From positions 1-34,995 of the IMG/VR virus record IMGVR_UViG_3300003690_001926: a stretch of 34,995 nt of DNA; one strand, given 5' to 3'. The translations under genes and the position numbers were made by a program. This document shows, one piece after another, positions 30,228 to 34,995 of the stretch. Below the pieces are notes generated by a model. That model worked only from the letters and a program-made list of their open reading frames with translations, did not search any database and was not told where the DNA came from. The DNA comes from a virus. Position 1 is the stretch's first letter, and every line of letters starts with the position of its first letter.

Positions 30228-30431
30228 CTACTTCAGTATCCTATCGTGAAGTTTTTTCGGGAAGTCCTCTTCATCCAACTGTTCCAAAATGCCCCTGCAA
30301 TCTGGGCAGGGCTTGACATCTTGGTGCGCCTCGTGTTTATGAACTGATTCTAGGCCATCCTTTACGTTACCCAACTGGAAGACCGCCAATATCTCAGGGT
30401 CCACTGCTTTCATATAGCTAGTTACGTTCAT
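30228..30431 (-). CDS. 67-aa protein with CxxC motif
   Basis: ATG 30431 with a GAGGT site upstream. The middle has KPCPDCRG, one half of a zinc knuckle, with nearby histidines (HKHEAHQD) that could complete it. The C-terminus is charged (LDEEDFPKKLHDR). It follows the portal C-terminal frame by two bases. No family recognised. Confidence 0.5.
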   Translation of the reverse strand: MNVTSYMKAVDPEILAVFQLGNVKDGLESVHKHEAHQDVKPCPDCRGILEQLDEEDFPKKLHDRILK

Positions 30432-30433
30432 GT

Positions 30434-31003
30434 CTACCTCACCGTCTGTCCGCTAGGCATCCCGACCGCGGGACCTGTGGAGCCGCCGAGTTGTCTACCC
30501 AGGATGTTGATGCCGCCCTGGCCCTGTGGGAACACGGACGGCTGCCCTGCCTGCGACGCCACACGGGCCGCCTGTATGTTGGACTCCCCTGGCCGCTGTA
30601 GCTGTGACAGACCGGGGGCGAACTGGTTGCCCACGTTACCGTTGGGTACGGGAGTGTCGGCGGCGGCGGCCAACTGGGCCGGTAGGTCGAGCCTGCGGGC
30701 CAGCTCCTCCGCCTGCTGTGGGAACAGGGCCTCCAGTAGGCGTTCCGCCGTCTGTTGGTTCTGCTCCTCTAGCGGGTTCGTGATGCCGGCGCGACGCTGG
30801 GCTTCGTACAGGGAAATCATGCCCGCCTTCCACAACCGTTCCGCCAGGATGGCCTCTCGCTCCCGTTCCTCCGGCGCCTCCGCCTTCAGGAAGACACGGT
30901 TCTCGTAGAAGCCTCTGATGTCCTCGGGGGTTATGGTTTGGTCGAAGGAGTGGACCTCTGAACGAGCGCGGACCGTAATGCGTCCACGTATCTTGTTTTC
31001 CAC
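30434..31003 (-). CDS. Portal C-terminal part, in the -1 frame
   Basis: 189 residues from GTG 31003. The beginning ENKIRGRITVRARSEVHSF, then PEDIRGFYENRVFLKAEA, GMISLYEAQRRAGI and a Gln-rich tail match the wing-crown end of portal proteins (the LxxGxISxxEAxxxxGI helix is typical). It overlaps the N-terminal portal frame (30931-31003) in the -1 frame. GTG 31003 could restart translation, but the domain looks like the direct continuation of that portal, so a frameshift, programmed or artefactual, is more likely. Confidence 0.65.
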   Translation of the reverse strand: MENKIRGRITVRARSEVHSFDQTITPEDIRGFYENRVFLKAEAPEEREREAILAERLWKAGMISLYEAQRRAGITNPLEEQNQQTAERLLEALFPQQAEELARRLDLPAQLAAAADTPVPNGNVGNQFAPGLSQLQRPGESNIQAARVASQAGQPSVFPQGQGGINILGRQLGGSTGPAVGMPSGQTVR

Positions 31004-32253
31004 AAGAGCCCTTCCATACCTCTTGCAAGGCCGTCGGCATATGGTCCAAAAACGAGGCGGCCCATTCCTGAGAGGACGGAGACTCCAAAACCTGAAGATA
31101 CCCCTGTAGGCCTAATTCCTCTGACGACATTGGGGAACGTGGCCTCCTCTATCATGGTCTGAACCAGGTTGAGTTGGGTCAGTATCTCTTGGGGCGGCGT
31201 CACCTTGGGCGATGGCATCACCTCTACGCCGCGAGTGATGATGTTCTTCCCTGCGAATATCTCGTAGGAGTCGGAGACGTTCTCGGCCTCCTGCCGATTA
31301 CCGCGGAAGTCTATGGTCGGCCAAGAGTATTGTCGTAGGATGGCCTCGTACTGCGTTACTAGACGGGCCTCGGTGTCCAGCAGGTTGTGTACGGGCCGCA
31401 GAATACCCCTGTACCGTTCGTGGGGCGGGCCGGACGAGAAGTCCAGTGAGGTTGCGGGAACAATCTTCTCAATCGGATTCTCGCCGTAGCCGTGCTCCAT
31501 CGGCGGCAGGACGAACAGATTGTCCGCCAAGAACGCCACATGCGTTTCGGACCAGAACTCCGACCACTCGGCAACGTCGTTCAACCCCTTGGACGAAATC
31601 CACTCAGGGTATCGAGCGCGAATCTCTCGAACGGTGGAGCTATACGACTCAATGCACCATTTCATGCCCAACCTTGAGTCGTCCCATATCAAGTTCTTTG
31701 GGTTGATATTGTCATCTCTGATGGGAAACGAGATGTTCCGTTCGGTCATGAACTCGGTTAGCGCGTCTTTGTACGCCTCTTCGGTGGAGAAGTCGTCCAG
31801 GAAGGGGGCATCGGGCCAGAGGTCGGGATCGAAGGTACGTTTGAGGAACGCGATGCCGTAGGTTATCTCATGTTTGGCTGCGGTGCGCAGCACACGGTTC
31901 GGAGTGTGCATCCAGACGCCCTGGTAGAACTTCTTGATGCGTTCGGCGCGTTCCTTGGCCCTTGGGGACGGCTCCGGCACTGCGAACGTTGGGTTGGACA
32001 CGTCTATATGGTCCGTGGCGACGTTTATGATGGCGTGCGCGGTAGCGGGGCGGACGGGGTCGATTGCCAGCCCGACGGGGACGGGCACGTTACGACGAAG
32101 GAAGTAGTAGTCCTCTTCCTGCCGGCAGTTTGTGTGGAACTGACGGTAATACTGCTCGCCCCAGCGTTTCATCGTCAGGATTTGCTCCAACGTGGGAGCC
32201 TGCCCGTCAACGACGAATATGTCGTCCGTGCCACGTGTAGCGGTGAGTACCAT
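30931..32253 (-). CDS. Portal protein, N-terminal and central part
   Basis: 440 aa from ATG 32253, which overlaps the previous TAA (TAATG). Portal features: a phage portal N-terminus (KRWGEQYYRQFHTNCRQEED), a conserved NPKNLIWDD, and GFGVSVLSGMGRLVFGP before the clip/stem region. The true portal continues in the -1 frame; in this frame it ends with an unrelated tail (TRYVDALRSALVQRS). It lies between the terminase and the large virion genes, as expected. An indel in the consensus could explain the split. Confidence 0.78.
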   Translation of the reverse strand: MVLTATRGTDDIFVVDGQAPTLEQILTMKRWGEQYYRQFHTNCRQEEDYYFLRRNVPVPVGLAIDPVRPATAHAIINVATDHIDVSNPTFAVPEPSPRAKERAERIKKFYQGVWMHTPNRVLRTAAKHEITYGIAFLKRTFDPDLWPDAPFLDDFSTEEAYKDALTEFMTERNISFPIRDDNINPKNLIWDDSRLGMKWCIESYSSTVREIRARYPEWISSKGLNDVAEWSEFWSETHVAFLADNLFVLPPMEHGYGENPIEKIVPATSLDFSSGPPHERYRGILRPVHNLLDTEARLVTQYEAILRQYSWPTIDFRGNRQEAENVSDSYEIFAGKNIITRGVEVMPSPKVTPPQEILTQLNLVQTMIEEATFPNVVRGIRPTGVSSGFGVSVLSGMGRLVFGPYADGLARGMEGLLWKTRYVDALRSALVQRSTPSTKP

Positions 32254-32672
32254 TACAAAACCTGCCCAGTAGCCTCGCATAGCGTATTGAATCGTTTCAT
32301 TTCGCGTTCTTGCGACCTACGTAGAGCACGAGGCATGTCTTTCATAAAATCTTCCGAATGCTCTTCACACATTAACGTGCCGTGCGCATATTGATTCGAG
32401 CCATCTTCCTTGTACCCAACATGAAAGGGGCCTGCTGCCGCATATACTCTAAATGTGAGGTTTGTCCCGCCCAGCAAAAGCGTTAAATGCTCGCCTTCTG
32501 CCGCGACCACACCACATCTCTCTTTACCCCTCCAAGCACAACAACCTTGAACGCCAAGATATTCCAGCGCTCGGCCTGGTTCCGCCATCTCGCCATGAAG
32601 TCTCTTGATTCTTGACGGGATTCCATGTGGGCTTATCCACTCAGCAGCAATTTCAACAGGTTGATGAGTCAA
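32253..32672 (-). CDS. Unknown Cys/His protein between terminase and portal
   Basis: 139 aa from TTG 32672 (TTGA overlap with the terminase stop, GGGGTGAAG upstream). Cysteine pattern CCAWRGKERCG plus LMCEEH in the second half suggests metal binding. Lacks an enzyme signature. Such genes between terminase and portal in other phages have unknown roles, and no family is claimed here. Confidence 0.5.
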   Translation of the reverse strand: MTHQPVEIAAEWISPHGIPSRIKRLHGEMAEPGRALEYLGVQGCCAWRGKERCGVVAAEGEHLTLLLGGTNLTFRVYAAAGPFHVGYKEDGSNQYAHGTLMCEEHSEDFMKDMPRALRRSQEREMKRFNTLCEATGQVL

Positions 32673-34096
32673 AACTTCACCCCGCTGGCTTCGGCTCGCT
32701 CTAGCATACGCTTCGCCTTACGTTCCCGCATCTGCTGTGCCCCGAGGCTCCGACCGTTCCAGCCGTTGGCCTCTGCCTGTGTCGGCAGGTAGCGCCCGTT
32801 CCGAATCGGCTTCATACTCTGCGACTCCTGCGGCGGGTTGCAGGCTACCAGGCACAGGGCCAGTGCGAATACCTCGTCGTCGTGCTCTCCGGGGGGCGCC
32901 TCGGCCCGCGGCGCCTGCACGTTCTTGCTACGACGCAGTTGGAACGCACGGAGCTGTCTCAACAGGGCCGGTATAGGCGGGAAGGAAATCGTCTCTCGTT
33001 CCATTGCGACGACGAGTTGCGAAAGTAGGTCTTGCCGATTGGAGCCGGTGATATTGAACCCTTCGTCCTCGATGGGCAGTCCCATGTCGATTAGCTCTTG
33101 CACCATTGCCTTACCCATGCCGGAGGCGTCGGGCACTAGGTTCTGGACACCCCACTCCTTACAGAGCTGGTTGATATGGTGTCGGGCCTGGGGCCAAGGG
33201 GTACCGTCCCACAGGTGGTGGAACGCGACCTCTCTGGTGTCCGCGTCCATGACTATGAGGACAGTAAAGTCCCGGCTGACCCCCAGATCCAAACCCGCGA
33301 CGTATGAGTGGCCGGGGATGGGTTCGGAGAGTAAATCACCGTGGATACAGGCGTCGATGTTCTTGAAGAAACCAGCTGACATGCTTCGTTCGGCCAGATA
33401 CATGCGTCTCCAGTCGGCTTCGGGGAAGAGTTCTCGGTCGGTCTCGATTTCCTCACGGTGTTCCTCCGTCAGTGTTGGGTTATCGAAGGCCGTCGCGTGC
33501 ATGTAGAAGTATTTCTTGTTGTCGGTCCGCTCTGCAAACGCGCAGCCGCGCCAGAACCAGTGCTCTGGGTACAACGCCGGTATCCCCTCGTACACCGCCC
33601 TGCCGAGCCTGTCAGGCGACCTCAGCATGGGCAGCACCTTGGCGAACGCAGCGTCCTGTATATCGTGCGCCTCCTGCATCCACAGGAAGTCCAGCCCCAC
33701 GGACTGTAGGCTATCGGGATCGTGCGCGGACTTCAGCTCGATGAGACCCCAGGTGGGGTCTTTCTTACCCCGACCGTTCAGGTATATGAGCCCTTCATCC
33801 CGATGAACCTCTTTAATGAACTGCTTCGGCAGTAGCTGCAGCAGCTCGTGCCAGGTCTGTCGTCCCTGCGGTAACGCGGGCACGACGACCCAGGCGTGCA
33901 TCCCAGGTGGAACAAGCGTATCGGGCCGGTCAAGGTTCAGACAAGCCTCGTAGGTCCGTAGTAACTCTCCGAAGGCGCCACGGCTCTTCCCGTACCTACG
34001 CGCCATCTCTAGATACTTGTACTGCGCAGGCGACTGGTGAATAAGCATCTGCCCCTCATGGGGCTGATAATGCTTACTGAGGTCGAGCTGGGTCAT
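32669..34096 (-). CDS. terL: Terminase large subunit
   Basis: 475 aa. The ATPase domain has a variant Walker A ARRYGKSRG (residues about 32-40) and LDFLWMQEAHD as Walker B, in which the usual Asp before Glu is Gln. The nuclease domain has AGLDLGVSRDFTVLIVMD, VPDASGMG and EHDDEVFALALC, the acidic set of RNase H-like terminase nucleases. It would package DNA into the prohead by ATP-driven motion and cut it at completion. ATG 34096 directly follows the small-subunit TAA. Confidence 0.95.
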   Translation of the reverse strand: MTQLDLSKHYQPHEGQMLIHQSPAQYKYLEMARRYGKSRGAFGELLRTYEACLNLDRPDTLVPPGMHAWVVVPALPQGRQTWHELLQLLPKQFIKEVHRDEGLIYLNGRGKKDPTWGLIELKSAHDPDSLQSVGLDFLWMQEAHDIQDAAFAKVLPMLRSPDRLGRAVYEGIPALYPEHWFWRGCAFAERTDNKKYFYMHATAFDNPTLTEEHREEIETDRELFPEADWRRMYLAERSMSAGFFKNIDACIHGDLLSEPIPGHSYVAGLDLGVSRDFTVLIVMDADTREVAFHHLWDGTPWPQARHHINQLCKEWGVQNLVPDASGMGKAMVQELIDMGLPIEDEGFNITGSNRQDLLSQLVVAMERETISFPPIPALLRQLRAFQLRRSKNVQAPRAEAPPGEHDDEVFALALCLVACNPPQESQSMKPIRNGRYLPTQAEANGWNGRSLGAQQMRERKAKRMLERAEASGVKF

Positions 34097-34630
34097 TTAA
34101 CCTGCGGCCTCCTTGGACTTGGTTATCCCGAAGTCTACCACACCACCCCACTCGGGCTCCTCCTCCTCCACATCCGGCAACGCCTCAGGCCTCTTCTCAA
34201 CCTTTATCCCAAGGATAATCTGCGCCGCCCTGAGACGGTCCGCAGTAGTTACGTTCTTACTCTTGGCTATCTTCCCGTTCTGTGTCCGAACGATGAACTC
34301 TATCGCGTTATCACGAATCTGGCTCATAGGGATCAGCTCTCGCCTCGCCCCCTCCACCGCCGCCGCGTCCATCAAGGCCCGAAACTTCTTATTTATCGAC
34401 CTCCCCCTGTATAACCATTCCCTAGTGAACCCAACCTCCCTCAGCGCCCCAATGGTCGTACCCGCCTCACACCGCGCATAAAGGAAAATCATCTCGTTCG
34501 CCGATAACTCGTCCCACCCAGGCATCTTGGTCAGAAACTGCGCCTCTGCGTTCAACTCCCCCTTAACTATGTCAAGGTGACGCCCGTACAACTGCGCCGG
34601 ATGCTGCTGCCCCAAAAACCTACGTGGCAT
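34097..34630 (-). CDS. terS: Terminase small subunit
   Basis: 177 aa. ATG 34630 is chosen because it overlaps the previous TAA (TAATG); a longer start at 34663 is less supported. The N-terminal half is helical with a helix-turn-helix-like segment (SANEMIFLYARCEAGTTIG, REVGFTREWLYRGRSI), as in small terminase subunits that recognise the packaging site. The C-terminus is acidic (VEEEEPEWGG), which would bind the large subunit. Directly precedes TerL. Confidence 0.72.
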   Translation of the reverse strand: MPRRFLGQQHPAQLYGRHLDIVKGELNAEAQFLTKMPGWDELSANEMIFLYARCEAGTTIGALREVGFTREWLYRGRSINKKFRALMDAAAVEGARRELIPMSQIRDNAIEFIVRTQNGKIAKSKNVTTADRLRAAQIILGIKVEKRPEALPDVEEEEPEWGGVVDFGITKSKEAAG

Positions 34631-34959
34631 TAGAAGGCCGCCTTTTCCGGCCCCGATACCCAAGATGGAGACTCATGTTTTGATTCAAGACGGATATCTG
34701 TGACAGATGGAGCTACTCTGGCGAAGTAACCCAATAGCATGAAACGGTATTCTGGGAGAGAATCTACAAAACGTTCAAGATGCGATTGGAAATGAAAACT
34801 CAGCGTCAAGATCCCATCCTGTACGTCCGTTGCTTCGCATCCACGAAGAAGAGCCCCCATCAGATATCGCCCAGCGCGTTCATGTCTAACTGACCTAAGT
34901 AGATCACGCCAACCATCCTTGATTGCAAACCAGGCTGTGTCATCTTCTGACAATGGCAT
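34630..34959 (-). CDS. Small protein resembling a DnaX (tau) C-terminal domain
   Basis: 109 aa. The pattern W-x3-L-x2-V (WRDLLRSV), GALLRGCEATDVQDGILTL and SFHFQSHLERFVDSLPEYRF followed by VTDIRLE resembles the domain near the end of bacterial DNA polymerase III tau subunits, which have a helix, ALLR..., DGxLxLxF, xxFHxxxxE and a final RxxL strand. Such domains in tau bind polymerase and helicase. Next to terminase it may recruit the host replisome or help couple packaging. The assignment is by pattern memory and not certain. TAATG overlap with the small terminase. Confidence 0.45.
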   Translation of the reverse strand: MPLSEDDTAWFAIKDGWRDLLRSVRHERAGRYLMGALLRGCEATDVQDGILTLSFHFQSHLERFVDSLPEYRFMLLGYFARVAPSVTDIRLESKHESPSWVSGPEKAAF

Positions 34960-34995
34960 CTAATGGCTCCTCACAGCAGTTCCCATCTCGCCCCC
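34960..34995 (-). CDS. Possible 3' end of the next late gene (partial)
   Basis: The minus-strand frame from the right edge reads GGEMGTAVRSH then TAG (34960-34962), which is adjacent to the ATG of the next gene. It is open only for 11 codons, so it is merely compatible with a gene continuing beyond the window. GAGGAG within it is the ribosome binding site of the next gene. Confidence 0.25.
   Translation of the reverse strand, partial: GGEMGTAVRSH

Noticed and set aside
30931-31003. A canonical -1 slippery site to join the two portal frames
   Set aside because: No X XXY YYZ heptamer in the right register was found in the overlap; a T5 run upstream would shift too early and destroy conserved residues.
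1-34995. General recoding of TAA as a sense codon
   Set aside because: Many intact genes (portal neighbour, terminase small subunit, early last gene) end in TAA with the next start overlapping, so TAA is a normal stop here.

Overview
The window looks like part of a tailed bacteriophage genome (class Caudoviricetes), moderately GC-rich and very tightly packed, with many overlapping stop/start codons (ATGA, TAATG, TGATG, GTGA, TTGA). Evidence is a full packaging and head set (terminase small and large subunits, portal, scaffold, HK97-type capsid), a β-helix tail spike, and a replication initiator next to a DnaC-type helicase loader. No integrase, tRNA, rRNA or CRISPR was seen. The host cannot be named from the sequence. 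Two large putative internal virion proteins and no recognisable tape measure or tail tube hint at a podovirus-like particle, which is an inference.

Early region, 2-5443, plus strand: the end of an unidentified gene, a possible ssDNA-binding protein, then a promoter with a 17-bp palindrome in its spacer driving an almost leaderless transcript. This transcript begins with a 47-aa zinc ribbon, followed by a winged-helix initiator that carries iteron-like palindromes inside its own coding sequence (a lambda O-like origin) and a DnaC-like AAA+ loader (lambda P-like). Small zinc proteins, a VRR-NUC nuclease and unidentified small genes follow. The early and late strands converge tail to tail at 5440-5443, sharing stop-codon bases.

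Late region, 34995 down to 5440, minus strand, in transcription order: a small protein resembling the DnaX tau C-terminal domain; terminase small and large subunits; a cysteine-rich protein; a portal split over two reading frames; two small proteins; two very large proteins (963 and 1259 aa); a promoter, structured leader and intrinsic terminator (possible ncRNA or attenuator); scaffold; major capsid; zinc-finger-like proteins; a structural protein; a zinc-ribbon protein. Next comes a sugar island at 13868-18977: methyltransferase, two tandem sialyltransferase/Maf-like (GT42/DUF115-type) proteins, an SDR sugar-nucleotide enzyme, a CMP-nonulosonate synthetase (NeuA-like) and a nonulosonate synthase (NeuB-like). 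Then come small β-rich proteins, the β-helix tail spike, tail/adaptor proteins, a large propeller-like tail protein and a group of small membrane proteins that may be the lysis region.

The most notable system is the late-operon island that appears able to make, activate and transfer a sialic-acid-like nonulosonic acid, lying between head and tail-fibre genes. The candidate ncRNA/attenuator in front of the capsid genes and the origin inside the initiator gene are the next most interesting.
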